Below, in pieces: positions 18,490-29,555 of a stretch of DNA of 64,000 nucleotides. The notes beneath the pieces are model-generated. The model was not told where the DNA came from. It saw only the letters and a program-made list of their open reading frames with translations, and ran no database searches. The position numbers and the translations under genes are program-made. The DNA comes from Phaseolus vulgaris (taxonomy: Eukaryota > Streptophyta > Magnoliopsida > Fabales > Fabaceae): positions 34,184,763-34,248,762 of the forward strand of contig NC_023756.2 in the NCBI RefSeq assembly GCF_000499845.2, in the 5' to 3' direction. Position 1 is the first letter of the stretch. Each line of letters starts with the position of its first letter.

Positions 18490-20264
18490 TTGATCGCCAG
18501 GAAAGGAAACTCTCAGTTGATGGGTCGTCCAACCAGCTGGGCAGCGGGGCTGGGGTCATTTTGGAAGGGCCCAACGGAGTGTTGATAGAGCAATCATTGA
18601 GGTTTGCTTTCAAAGCAAGCAACAAACAAGCACAGTACGAGGCTTTGATCGCCGAAATCCTGCTGGCGAAGGAAATGGGGGCGAAAGTACTGATGGCCAA
18701 GAGTGATTCGCTGTTGGTCACTGGACAAGTGACTGGCGAGTTCCAAGCCAAGGACCCGCAGATGGCAGCCTACTTAGAGTACGTGCAAGAGCTAAGGAGA
18801 TCTTTCGCTTCATTTGAGGTGGTGCACGTGCCGAGAGAACAGAATGCCCAAGCTGACTTGCTAGCCAAGCTCGCCAGTTCGGGCAAGGGGAGCAGGCAGA
18901 GGACTGTCATTCAAGAAACCTTGAAAGCGCCTCGAGCATTCGTGGCAGACCACCAGGTTCTTCATTTTTGCAGATCAATGGAAAGAAAGGCGAGAAGTCA
19001 TAGATCCCTAACGCAGGAAACTCTGAGGATGCCGAGGGTCAGAGCGCGCCCAGCGGAAGAGGCGAGATCGATGCAAGTTTGCGCTATCCACAAACCAGAC
19101 GCGTCGATAAAGAAGAGCTCCAGCAAGTTTACCCTTATTGACGGCGAGCTGTACAAGTTTGGATTTGCACACCCTCTTCTTGTATGTGTACACGGAGAGA
19201 AGTGCACGAGGATTATGGCTGAGCTCCATGAGGGGATTTGCGGGAGCCACATTGGAGGTCGATCGCTGGCAACAAGGACTATCCGTGTAGGCTACTACTG
19301 GCCCACGATGAGGGAAGATTGCAAGAGATACGCCCAGCGTTGCAAGCAATGCCAGCAGCACGCCGACTGGCATAAGGCGCCCCCAGAAGAGTTAAAGTCA
19401 ATCTACAGTCCTTGGCTGTTCCACACGTGGGGAATCGACATCCTGGGACCCTTCCCATTGGCAATCAGACAAATGAAGTATTTGGTTGTGGCGATCGAAT
19501 ACTTCACGAAATGGATTGAAGCAGAACCAGTGGCCCAGATCAATGCACACAAAATCCAGAGTTTCGTATGGAAGAATATTGTGTGTCGTTTTGGTGTGCC
19601 CAAGCGTCTAGTATCAGACAATGGGACCCAGTTCGCAAGCCACCTGTTGAAGAAACTTTGCGAGGACATCGGGACACAACAAGTGTTTGCATCTGTGGAA
19701 CACCCGCAAACGAATGGGCAAGTGGAGTCCGCTAATCGGGTTCTGCTCCGAGGATTGAAGAGGAGGTTGGAAAAGGCCAAGGGGTCTTGGGCTGAAGAGG
19801 TTCCCCACATAGTGTGGGCATACCATACTACTGAGCAATCGGGAACCCACGAAACCCCGTTTAGCTTGGTGTACGGGTGCGACGCGATGATCCCAGTTGA
19901 AATCCAAGAGAGCTAGCCGAGGTTTCTGAACTTCGCGTCAGAAGACTCGAATGAAGAGAGGAGGATGAACTTGGATCTGCTGGATGAGGTCAGGGAGGAA
20001 GCGCGGGTGAAGGCCGAAGCAGTAAAGAGAAGGGTCGAGCGCAAGTACAACTCCAAGATAAAGTCGAGGCAGTTCGGAGATGGCGATCTGGTGATGAGGA
20101 AGGCCCATCAATACGAGATGGAAAACAAATTGTCGCCCAAGTGGACAGGTCCATTCAAAATAACCGAAGCACTCGGGAATGGCGCCTACCGCTTGGAGAC
20201 GCTAGAGGGAGGGGCAATCCCCCGCACGTGGACCGCCACCCACCTCAAGTTTTACTATAGCTAA
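18490..20264 (+). pseudogene. pol: Tat-II RNase H plus integrase, one nonsense codon and an active-site change
   Basis: The frame is open from before RNase H (LSVDGSSNQLGSGAG at about 18507) to a TAG at 19914-19916, where Tat-I has Ser, then continues to 20264. RNase H keeps Asp residues in VDGSSN and KSDSLL, but the catalytic Glu of AEYEAL is Gln (codon 18633-18635). The integrase zinc region has the full CKQC pair, and the core shows WGIDILGPFP, VSDNGTQF and HPQTNGQVES. The last 100 residues (RQFGDGDLVMRKAHQYEMEN onward) match Tat-I. A short internal deletion lies between RNase H and integrase relative to Tat-I (near 19108). Reverse transcriptase is missing upstream. Confidence 0.8.
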
Positions 20265-20519
20265 GGCATTGTAAGTAGCAATAGACTCCAACAGTTTGAG
20301 ATGTATCAGTTGAAACAATTTTTCAAGGGGGCACTCTTTTCCCTGAGAAGGGTTTTTAATGAGGCCACCCAATAAAGAAAGTTTCGAAGTTTCTCGAAGT
20401 TTCCCAGTTATTAAGTTTGCATGCTGTTTGTTTTTTAAGTTTGCGGGGAAAGATCAAAAATAGTAAACCCAAATCGCATGCATCCAGTACAAAATTTTCG
20501 AAACGTGAAGTCTTTAAAA
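20265..20519 (+). other. Tat-II post-pol segment
   Basis: This is non-coding and matches Tat-I 6022-6269, including the shared AAGGGGGC purine stretch near 20326. Confidence 0.5.
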
Positions 20520-20990
20520 TCCTCATCGCCACCCGGCGACCAGAGGTGCAAGTTTAAGTTTTAAGTCCTCTTCGCCACATGGCGATCGGAGGTACAGGAA
20601 CAAAGTTTTTGAGCCCTCACCGCCACCCGACGATCGGAGGTACAAGTAGATTTAAATTTTTTCTGACCGCCGCTAGGCGAGAAAGAGATTTAGAAAGCTA
20701 GGCGAGAAAGAGATTTAGAAAAGACCTCCTCGCCTCGAGCGAGCGCAGGCGAGAAAGAGATTTAACAGACCTCCTCGCCTCGAGCCAGCGTAGGGGAGAA
20801 AAGATTAAAGTCCTACTTGCCATGAGCGAGCACAGGCAAGAACAGATCGCAAGACCTCTTCGCGTGAGCAAGTTGAGGCAAGTTGAAAGCCCTCAGTGCA
20901 TCCGGGGGGGAGGAGATGTAGCCCCTGGGCAAGTTGAGGCATCAGGAAAAGTCCTTCTCACCCTTGAGTGAGTTCAGGCAAGATGAAACT
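20520..20990 (+). repeat. Tandem repeats in the Tat-II spacer
   Basis: Units of about 50 bp (TCCTCATCGCCACCCGGCGA and variants) are followed by units with GACCTCCTCGCCTCGAGCGA and GCAGGCGAGAAAGAG. The layout parallels Tat-I 6270-6970 with different copy number and sequence. Confidence 0.75.
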
Positions 20991-21729
20991 GAAAAGTCAG
21001 GGGTGTTAACGATCTCAAGTATGGGAAATGAGGGTTGGAGAAAAACTCTTTCCCCTTGAGTGAGACACCAATATTGACCTAGTAAGACCAGTTAAGTTAG
21101 AAGTTAAAGGGTGGTGGGAGAGGTTCGCAGAGGGCACCCCACCACCCAGATGATTGTTCTGAAACCCAGGGAGGTAGAGAAGGATCCGAAAGGCGGCTCT
21201 ACCCCCAGATGGGGGAACAAGGAGATAAGCACTCCCAGAATAAGAAGGTGGGAAAATCGGGAGCGGCCCCATCGGGACGCGTTCGATTGAAAGGAAGGTG
21301 GCGTCGCGAGAAGCCCATGTTCTAAGATTGAGGTATAAAGAGAATCGCATGGCGAAAGCCGCACCACCGAAGTTCTGAGCGACGATGTAGAGATGCCTTT
21401 GGCCCTTGATGGGTCAGGCGAGAGAAGTTCCAGGTGCTAAGTAAGTAATTTCGTACTAAGCGTTATCGCTTCAAATTAACCATTTGTTTAAGTTAAGGTG
21501 GTTTGCAGAAAGTTAAGCACCGGCGAGTGCAAAGTACGCTGAGTTTAAAAGGTTAGGTACAGGTTGGGGCGAAGTACGTGAGTTAAGAAGCAGTTCGAAA
21601 CAGTTAATCGCGCGGCAGATAAGTCGAAAGATTAACATACATATACATCTATATATGTGCACATAAGTACCAAACAGTTCGAACAGAATGAAAATATTAC
21701 ATATGGGTCAGAGTGAGGCACGAAGGGTT
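20991..21729. other. Tat-II spacer, no gene recognised
   Basis: This lies between the tandem repeats and the stop of the reverse-strand gene. Only short, unconserved open stretches are present. Confidence 0.4.
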
Positions 21730-23940
21730 TTAAGGCGATGAATCAGCTGGGGGCACGATTTTGCCATCGACCACTTCGCTGTACACGGAGAACTAGGACA
21801 GGTCCAGATCGGGAAACTTGCATGCGAATTGCTCCAGAGCTACCCCGAAGCTGGAAATGAGAACTTGGGCGGCCTCAAGCTGGAGCTCTTCAACTTTTGC
21901 TTTGAGCTCGCTGTTCTCTTCGCGAGCCCGGGCCAGCTCAGCAGCAGTCTCACCTAGTTCTTTGATCGCCTTATCCCGATCTTGCTCGACTTTACCCAAA
22001 AGAACCTCCCTTTCGGTTGACTTCTTCTCGAGCTTGGACACTTGAGCCTCGTCGGCCTTTCTCGCCTCCACCAGCTCCGCAACCTACTTCCTCAGGGGGA
22101 CGAGCTTGCTCTCCAAGTCTATGGTCTCCTGAACCTTATCATGCAGTTTCCTACGCAGCTCATTCTTGTCATCGCGCGCGCTTCTGAGCTCGTCTTTGAG
22201 CGTGTTTTCGACCCGCGAAAACTCGATGCCTTGCAGCAGCATGCCGCACATGACCTTGTCGGTTTCAACCTTCGTGGTGCTAGCTGCCTCTTTTTAGATG
22301 CGACAGTCGAGTTCGACTTTCTCCAAGTGGTTCTTTAATCCTTCAGCGACGATGTGAGGAAGGTTTTCGTCGGCCATAGCATGTTGGCAGGCGTTAAAGT
22401 TCTTCCAGGCCTCTTGGAGAGAAGTCGGAAGGCCCGGTGTTGACGGTGGGGGCGGAGGCTGGTGCTCACCACCGCCCTCACAAGTTTGGATGGCGAGGGA
22501 AGTTTCGAGGCGCGGTGGTGAGGTCAGGAGCTCTTCGGCAGCTTGTGAGGAAATCTGCGTGTCGGCGAGCTGCTCAGGAGCGGCCTCAGCCACTGAGGCG
22601 TTTGAAACAAGGACATCCCCAGCAGACTCGAATGGGTTGGAGGCGCTGGGGGGGTTCTCGATGAAGTTTGGGGCAGCGCTCTCAACTGCTGGAGGCTTGA
22701 CCACAACCCTCCTTTTCCTCTTGCAGACCAGCCCGTCTTCGGTGCTTTCATCCGCTTCTTCGTCTGATACCACCCTGGGGGTTTTCCTTTTAGCCTTCTT
22801 CAGGGGGAGTTTCTTACGTTGGGGGGCTGGAGGAGCAGCAGTTGTGGGTGGACCAACCGACGGGGACTTGTCTTGAGCAGCGGCGATCTCCGCAACAGAG
22901 TTTGGCACGGTTTGGGAACCCGCCGCAAGTTTGTGGAGCTTGCCTATGGCGCGTAGCTTAGCATTCCGATCCTTTCCCAACATCATATCTGCATTAGTGA
23001 CACACAGTTATCACAAAGTTTCGACAGTCAACGAGGTACAGAAAGATAAACAAAAGAAAACAATGCGTGGGAAAGTTAAAACGACATGAGAGTCGTAACA
23101 GCAACATCAAAGCAAAGGCAGGGCGATACAAGTATAACCTAAGGGATCTCAAAGACCCGAGAACGAACCTATGTGAACATCTAGCTGGCCTTCGAGAAAC
23201 TCGAAGGTGATGATGGAGGAAGTGGGCAGAACCACGTTGGAAGAGGCGACCCTTTTCCAGAAGCCGCACAAGTCCTTGTCGAGGTCTCCCATTTTCTCTA
23301 GCCCCCGGGCCTTCCTGAAGCTTGAGTCTTTCTTTCCCTTGTTCACCCAGTACAAGGGAAATCCGTCGAGAAGAGCAGGGTCTTGATCATTGCAACACAC
23401 ACACACGAACTTCCCCTTCCAATCCTTATAGGATTGCTGGAAAATGGAGAGGATAGACCTCCCAGCGACCCCGTTGAGGCTGACCCATTGGCGATCACCC
23501 GGGTTCTTCGCCTCGAACAACTACAAGAATACGTCGACAGAGGCCGGGAATCCCAAGTGGGCGCAGAGAATCTGGTAAGCTCGCACGAACGCCCAGCTGT
23601 TGGGATGGAGCTAGGCGGGGGCAATGTCGAGCTCGGTCAGAAGCTCCCTCTCGAAGCGTGTGAAGGGAAACCGTAGTTTGACCTTCTTGAACATAGTTGT
23701 GTATATGAAGCAGAAGGGGGTCTCGTCACTCCCCTGATCATCGATGCAGATTGGCTCACCGGGAGGACAAGGCCGCACGATCATTCTGTCGTCATGCTCT
23801 TTACTGAAATAGAGGTTTTCCCTGTCAACCTTCTTGAGGCAGAGGATGTCAAGGTCGGAGTTAACGGACGAGGTTTCACCCAACAAGGTCGCGGAGGCCC
23901 ACGGGTATAGAAGCTTATAGTCTGGGAGAGGTTTCACCAT
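21730..23940 (-). pseudogene. Tat-II antisense gene, two exons, several stops
   Basis: This is homologous to the Tat-I antisense gene. Exon 1 (23940 to 23169) has KVKLRFPFTRFERELLTELD, a TAG replacing Gln before LHPNSW, a second TAG in VDVFL-LFEAK, and FQQSYKDWKGKF. The donor is ATAG/GTTCG, the intron is 23168-22989, and the acceptor is AATGCAG. Exon 2 (22988 to 21730) opens MMLGKDRNAK, has the TVPNS motif, a basic region and a coiled coil broken by TAGs at about 22292, 22085 and 21795, and ends EVVDGKIVPPADSSP. The exon joint splits an Asp codon exactly as in Tat-I. The same broken-gene layout in two copies shows the spliced antisense gene is an old component of the family. Its role is unknown. 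Confidence 0.75.
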
Positions 23941-24039
23941 CGCTTTGGTTTGTGGTGGGTTTGGTTGTGGTTGGTTGGGATGAGAGGACGCGGGTCTCGC
24001 GACTCGGTCGGAAGGGACATTGGAACCCCTTGGGGCTGG

Positions 24040-24420
24040 TCATTTACATAGCTTATTCCCTAAGCTACCCAAAAAAACTCCTAAGATCACACCCCCCTTA
24101 CTAAGCTCACTCCCCAAGCTTCTAGAATTTGCTAAACTAAAGCCTAAAGATGCTTTTACAAAAGAGGTGTCTCATGTTTCCCTCTAAGCACCTTTCTAAA
24201 CATTATTCTATATTATTTACAATTTAAAAGAAACTATAAAGAGAGATATTTAATATGAAGCCTATTATTTGAGAGTTTGTAGACTTCTTTATCTTTAGGC
24301 TTGATCTTCTCTTTGACTTCTTTTAATTTGTGAGAAGACTAGAAGGAAGAACTTCAAATGTGTAGGTGAAAATCCTCTTCCTTCATTAATAAAATCCTCT
24401 CCTAGTGGATATCCATCAGG
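24040..24420 (-). repeat. Ty3 LTR-like remnant
   Basis: Around 24140-24200 the sequence resembles the LTRs of element A (28610-28670) and B (32420-32475): AAAGATGCTTTTACAAAAGA and CCCTCTAAGCACCTT. The remainder to 24420 is unassigned. It abuts the truncated end of Tat-II on the left and a Tat LTR fragment on the right. Confidence 0.5.
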
Positions 24421-24925
24421 TTTGATGTTCTCAGTTACTCCAACCCAGATGATAACACGTGTAGGGCTGGGAGAAATAAAGAAGTGACGCTCGAGTTATC
24501 CTAGCTCAGATGATGACACGTGTAGGGCTGGGTGCTACCTGCCATCCCAGCCCAGATGGCGACACGTGCAGGGCTGGATGCGAGCCACACGTCCAAAAGC
24601 ATAACGGCCTGGAGAGAGAAGAAACCTAGCTATAAAGGTAACCTTAACAGAATTTGCAGAGGTACGTTTTTCATTACGGCTGATTCTGCTAGGGTTGTGT
24701 GCCTACAGTACGGTCCTATAGAGCATATTTTCTCTTAGTTTTTGGGTGTTCTTGTCACTGACTTGAGCGTCGGAGCGCCACCGGCCGCAGAGGCGCCATT
24801 GTGTGTTTTTCAGGTTCCCAGAGAGGCTATCTGTGGAGTGGACTTGGAGGGCACGTGGTGTCAAGCTGGTGAGGAAGACCGTGACGAGGCAACGCTCTTG
24901 CGCTAAGTCAACCGGTAGGATCAGC
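24421..24925 (+). repeat. Tat LTR fragment (3' half)
   Basis: This matches Tat-II LTR positions from about 15760 to its end, including three G-box-type repeats and the TATA region, and ends at the natural terminus GGATCA. It is truncated on the left and directly followed by element A coding sequence. Confidence 0.8.
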
Positions 24926-25326
24926 TTAGAACTCTTATCTTTTTTATCTTTTTCACTCTCCCTCTTTTTCTTCATGATAACTTGGTCCTCATGGACTTCT
25001 CTTGGAGAGAGAGATTTTAAAGTAACCTTGTGACCATGGAATTCAAAAGATAGTTTGTTGGTAAAGCCGTCATGTAAAACTTTTCTAATAAATTTCCAAG
25101 GCCTTCCCAAAAGAACATGAGTGGCTTCCATGGGCACAACATCACATAATACCTCATCTTTGTATTTTCCAATGGAGAAATGGATGAGGACTTGTTTATT
25201 GACAACTATTTCTCTTACCTCACTAAGCCATTGTAATTTGTAGGGCTTTGTATGAGAGATAGTAGACAATCCAAGCTTATCTACTACTCTTGTACTAGCC
25301 ACATTTGCACAACTACCCCCATCCAC
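24926..25326 (-). pseudogene. Element A protease, C-terminally truncated
   Basis: The reverse strand encodes a retropepsin: DGGSCANVAS gives the active-site Asp, followed by VDKLGLSTISHTKPYKLQWL and the flap-side HVLLGRPWKF. A Lys/Glu-rich linker (KKKRESEKDKKDKSSK) follows, after which the frame enters the Tat LTR fragment. It continues gag through a frameshift near 25320, so gag and pol were one reading frame. The same protein is found in element C (46200-46440, interrupted by a LINE). Confidence 0.75.
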
Positions 25327-26638
25327 TCAAAGAGCAAATGTTGTTTTGAATAAGACATCTTGTATGGAAAATATTTTCCCTTTGACTTTCATCAAAAGGT
25401 TGTGAAACTTGTCCAAGAAGTCTTCTCACAACTAACAAATCCCCTTCAAGTGGACATTTGCTCTCTTCCTCACTAGATGCATGAGAATGCAATGAATGCT
25501 TAGGAGAATCCGAATCATGCTCACTAACTACAATGCCCTCATGCATGTACATACTTCGTTTAGAAGGACAATTTGCAGCTATATGACCATAACCCATACA
25601 TTTAAAGCATTTAGTATTAGACGTTCTAGTGGGAGATTTAGGCCTAGAAGTAGATGGCTTAGTTTCCTTGGGTTTGAAAGAAGAATCTTTGGAAGGAGGT
25701 TTAGAAAAAGAATTTTTGTTTCTCCAAGACTTGGAGTAGTATCCATCATTGGAAGCATTTTTGAAAGAGTTTTTCTTAGCAAGTTGGGCTTCCACCTTCA
25801 TTGCAAGATGAACTAAAGAGCCCAATGATGAATACTCTTGCAACTCAACAATGTCTTGAATATCCTTCCTAAGACCACTCACAAACCTAGCAATCATAGC
25901 TTCCTCACTTTCTTCTAATTCAATTTTAAGCACAAGCATCTCTAGCTCCTTATAATATTCATCCACATTTAGCGTGCCTTGTTGAAACCGTTGGAGTCTC
26001 AACATGAGGTCTTTCCTAAAATGTGGGGGCACAAACCTAGCGCGCATATGATCCTTTAAAGAGTTCCAAGAGTCCACGGGAGGACCCTTGTGATAGATAA
26101 TGTCCTTTACAATTCCATGCCACCATTTCATGGCATAATCACTAAACTCTAGGGTGGCTAGCTTAAGCTTATGCTCATCTTGGATCTCATGGATCTCAAA
26201 TATTTGTTCACACTTAGCTTCCCAATCTAAATATACATTAGGATCACTAGAGCCATTAAAACAAGGAAGCTTGACCGAAGGAAGCCTAGACTTTGCATCT
26301 TGATAGAAGCCATTGCCGTAGTGATGTCTTTCCCCTTGATGATGATGTCTTTGTCCATGGAATTGGGGTGGAGTTCTCCTTCTCCTATGCTCATCTTCAC
26401 GGCCAAAATCATTTGAAGAGGCTCTTGTTGAAGGTCTATGTGAATGATGCTCATCATGGATTGAAGGAGATGGTCTAGCTTGTTGCACCTCCATCTTTTG
26501 CAAATTCTCTTCCAAGCGTCTAATGGTTCTTTGTGCTTCATGTAATTCACCAAGGATTGAAGCTTTGGAAGGAGAATTCTGCTTGTAGGATGCATCACTT
26601 GAAAAGCCAGCCATTTGTAATTCAAAAACAGCAAACAC
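25313..26638 (-). CDS. gag: Element A gag
   Basis: This ORF has 441 residues. The N-terminus has a coiled coil (ILGELHEAQRTIRRLEENLQ). Residues about 140-290 are the Retrotrans_gag capsid domain (NVYLDWEAKCEQIFEIHEI, AMKWWHGIV, VDEYYKELEMLVLKIELEE, IARFVSGLRKDIQDIVELQ). A basic Ser/Lys region and a CCHC knuckle CFKCMGYGHIAANC follow near residue 350. The tail (LEGDLLVVRRLLGQ, REN-IFHTRC) is where the gag-protease frame normally continues, but a frameshift ends it at 25313. Start chosen at MFAVFELQMAGF; MAGF may be the true start because upstream residues are not family-like. Confidence 0.8.
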   Translation of the reverse strand: MFAVFELQMAGFSSDASYKQNSPSKASILGELHEAQRTIRRLEENLQKMEVQQARPSPSIHDEHHSHRPSTRASSNDFGREDEHRRRRTPPQFHGQRHHHQGERHHYGNGFYQDAKSRLPSVKLPCFNGSSDPNVYLDWEAKCEQIFEIHEIQDEHKLKLATLEFSDYAMKWWHGIVKDIIYHKGPPVDSWNSLKDHMRARFVPPHFRKDLMLRLQRFQQGTLNVDEYYKELEMLVLKIELEESEEAMIARFVSGLRKDIQDIVELQEYSSLGSLVHLAMKVEAQLAKKNSFKNASNDGYYSKSWRNKNSFSKPPSKDSSFKPKETKPSTSRPKSPTRTSNTKCFKCMGYGHIAANCPSKRSMYMHEGIVVSEHDSDSPKHSLHSHASSEEESKCPLEGDLLVVRRLLGQVSQPFDESQRENIFHTRCLIQNNICSLSGWG

Positions 26639-27854
26639 ACAAAAACAGTAAACAAGTCAAGAAACAAAAAATTAGCAAAAACAGTGAGTGTTTCAAGCAA
26701 ACTGCCGAAGTGAATTTAGGCAGAAAATTTAGGTCACTCTCAAAGAAATAATGTCCTTGCACCAATCTGATCTTGAGGCCTTGGAAACCTCAAATGAAAG
26801 ATGTCAAAGCAAGCACACCAATCTCAAAGCCAACCACCACAAAACCAAAGAAACAATAAAGACAAACAAGAAAAGTATAAGCAAAGAAAGGCTAGAACAA
26901 AAGGAATACTAGATGTTTGACAAACTCAAAGATTAATGAAAAAATGACAAACAAGAAAATTAAAGAACTCAATGAGAAAGTAGGCACACAAAAGAATACT
27001 TAAAAAAAAGCACTAGAGTGGATGAAGAAAACAAAAATTAGCTACTGGAAAAAAAACATTTATGCAAATTGTGCTTGATGTTCACTGATTTAACTGGAAT
27101 GATATAGACCGAACTGGATTATGAAATTTAAACCACAGAAACTTCAAGATGTTAACTCAATAATGGCACTGGAATCACTTAAAAACAGTAAGCCAATTAA
27201 TTGAGATAAATTTTTCAAAATCGCTGCCAGATTACCGTATTTTTTTCGGCAGAATTGTACACTTTTTGTATTTTATTTATCATTTTTTGTGTACTTCGAA
27301 TTTTTGAATAATTCTTTTTTATACTATTTTCTAACACTTTTAATATCACAAATCCAGAATTTCAGAATTTTCCAGTGAGTAAATCAATTGCAATAAGGAA
27401 AAACAGTAAGCACTTTTCAGAAAAACAGAGGAATCCTAAGAGGAATGAAAACCAGAATTATGAACTAGCAAAGACATAATGGAAAATGATGTATAGGAAC
27501 TTGTATAGGTCTAGAATACAAGTATGAACTCAATCTAAAACAGAAAATGCACAAAGGATCAATATCAAACTCAGAAAAATTATATGACACTAAAGCAAGA
27601 AACAATCAAAAACAATAAAAGTACTACTAGAAGTGATGACAATTATGGAAAAACATGACTTAAGACAAAACTTGTAAGAATTCAAAAAGAAAAATACTCA
27701 AACATATGATAGGCAAAAGAATTAAAACAGCAAGCAAACTCAAATAAGCCTAAAAACAGAACCGTAAATTGCAAGAAATTAAAAGAGCTCTTGAAATAAA
27801 GTGCTACACAACTCAACAATTAAACAAGAACACACCTAAACTCTTGATACCACA
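26639..27854 (-). other. Element A leader and primer site
   Basis: This is 1.2 kb of AT-rich leader with no ORF. Just inside the LTR the reverse strand reads TGGTATCAAGAGTTTAGG (from about 27851), a variant of the copia/gypsy tRNA-iMet primer site TGGTATCAGAGC. Confidence 0.65.
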
Positions 27855-28705
27855 TGATGTGATTCCAATAGCAAAGAAGAGAATGATTCTTGACATTCTT
27901 AGGAATCAACTTGAGTTGGACAATTGTTAGGCACTTTTTCTTAGAATTGGATCAATGTTCTAAGTCAAGAACTCACCAAAACTAGCACCAAATCAAAAGC
28001 ACCGAATAGAATTCAACAAGAACTAATATGAACCGAACAAAATGAAATCAAAAAATAAGAAAACTGAAAAGGAAAGCTGGAAAATGAAATGCACCGAACC
28101 AAAAACAGAGAAGAAGAAGAACAGCTGCTGGAAATATAAAATAACCGAACCAAAACTCAAGAACACAAGCTAAACTTGAACAATTGAAAGAGAAGGAAGG
28201 AAGGAGAAAAGAATGCTCATGAAGATGGATGTAAGGTTGGATGATCACGCCACTAGAAGGATGGTTGCTCCTAGATGAGTGTGCTGCCGCCACTTGAGGA
28301 CACCATGGATCCTTCAAGATAAGACTAGAGAAGAAGGCTCAAAAGCTCTCCAATGCTCTCTCAAAAAATTGAGTATAGTTTCTTTAGTCTAAATTCAAAT
28401 CTGAAATGTACAAGGGCAGCACCTATATTTATAGCCTAAGGTGCTGAAAAATCAAACTAAGAGAATTCAAAATTCCCTCCTAAAAGAAGCTAAAATCGGC
28501 GCCTAAACAAGACATGAGGAAGGTGTGATCCCTTCTCTCACTTTGGCACCTCCTTATTTACTTCTACACCTATCTACTAATACACCCCCCCTCCTAAAGC
28601 TCCTAACTAAAGACTAAAAGATGCTATAACAATAGAGGTTTCTAATGTTTCCCTCTAAGCACCTTCAACCAAAGAAATTACAAAAAAAGAAAATAATTGT
28701 CCCCA
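27855..28705 (-). repeat. 5' LTR of element A, truncated
   Basis: In element sense it ends GGAATCACATCA at 27855. The outer end is lost where a Tat LTR fragment begins (28706). It aligns to B (31671-32648) and, inverted, to the D LTR (52326-53331). Confidence 0.75.
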
Positions 28706-29386
28706 AGCGATATCACAGAGATGGTGCACTTTGCTGCACTCGATACTCGCTTTGTCGGGTGGTGCTCTAGAGCATGTCGCGTGTTAGTTTACTCCTTGAG
28801 TTGAGGACTTAGCCGCGCGACTGGCTACTACGCAGAAGTGACGTTCAAGTTGCCCCAGCCCAGATGACGACACGTGTAGGGTTTGATGCTCTCAGTTACT
28901 CTAACACAGGTGATGACACGTGTAGGGCTGCGAGAAATAAAGAAGTGACGCTCGAGTTATCCTAGCTCATATGATGACACGTTTAGGGTTGGGTGCTACC
29001 TGCTATCCCAGCCCAGATGGCGACACGTGCAGGGCTGGATGCGAGCCACGCGTCCAAAAGTATAACGGCTTGGAGAGAGAAAAAACCTAGCTATAAAGGT
29101 AACCTTAACAAAATTTGCAGAGGTACGTTTTTTCATTACGACTCATTCTGCTAGGGTTGTGTGCTTTCAGTACGGTCCCACAGAGCATATTTTCTCGAAG
29201 TTTTTTGGGTGTTCTTGTCACTGACTTGAGCGTCGGAGCGCCACCGGCCGCAGAGGCGCCACTGTGTGTTTTTCAGGTCCTCTAAGAGGCTATCTGTGGT
29301 GTGGACTTGGAGGCCACGTGGTGTCAAGCTGGTGAGGAAGACCGTGACGAGGCAACACTCTTGCGCTAAGTCAACCGGCAGGATCA
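28706..29386 (+). repeat. Tat LTR fragment at the right end of the cluster
   Basis: This matches Tat-II LTR from about 15585 (CGATATCACA) to its end, GGATCA at 29386. It is the best candidate for the Tat-II 3' LTR, its left part lost at the element A junction. Confidence 0.8.
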
Positions 29387-29555
29387 AATGCTACTTGAAA
29401 TATTTAATGGTTCTTATAATCCGACCAACCATTTAAATGACATAGTTTCAATCCTCTTACGTTAGGCAAAAGATAACATACAACTAATCTCAATGATATG
29501 TTCTATACATACTCTATGTCTCACCCTGATCTGTAATTGCAAATAATAAACTAAT
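29387..29555. other. Host-type sequence between Tat-II and Copia II
   Basis: A short AT-rich stretch with no ORF. It ends with CTAAT, the target duplication of Copia II. It would have been continuous with 36103 onward and, before Tat-II, with 15119. Confidence 0.6.

Larger units (their letters stand above)
24926..28705 (-). mobile_element. Element A: truncated Ty3/gypsy retrotransposon, reverse strand
   Basis: Reading on the reverse strand it runs LTR (28705 to 27855, truncated at its outer end), primer site, 1.2-kb leader, gag (26638 to 25313) and the start of protease, then stops abruptly at the Tat LTR fragment at 24925. The rest of pol is missing. Its protease and LTR are related to elements B, C and D. 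Confidence 0.8.
15120..29386 (+). mobile_element. Tat-II: second Tat-lineage retrotransposon, with nested insertions
   Basis: The left LTR starts TGTACCGACC at 15120. The right end of the cluster is a matching LTR end (GGATCA at 29386). The flanking five bases are AATAC (15115-15119) and AATGC (29387-29391), an imperfect match suggesting one later mutation or a rearrangement. Internal order is LTR, primer site, gag, damaged protease, RNase H-integrase, tandem repeats and reverse-strand two-exon gene, ending near 24040. From 24040 to 28705 there are fragments of other elements and an extra Tat LTR piece. Reverse transcriptase is absent. Confidence 0.75.
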
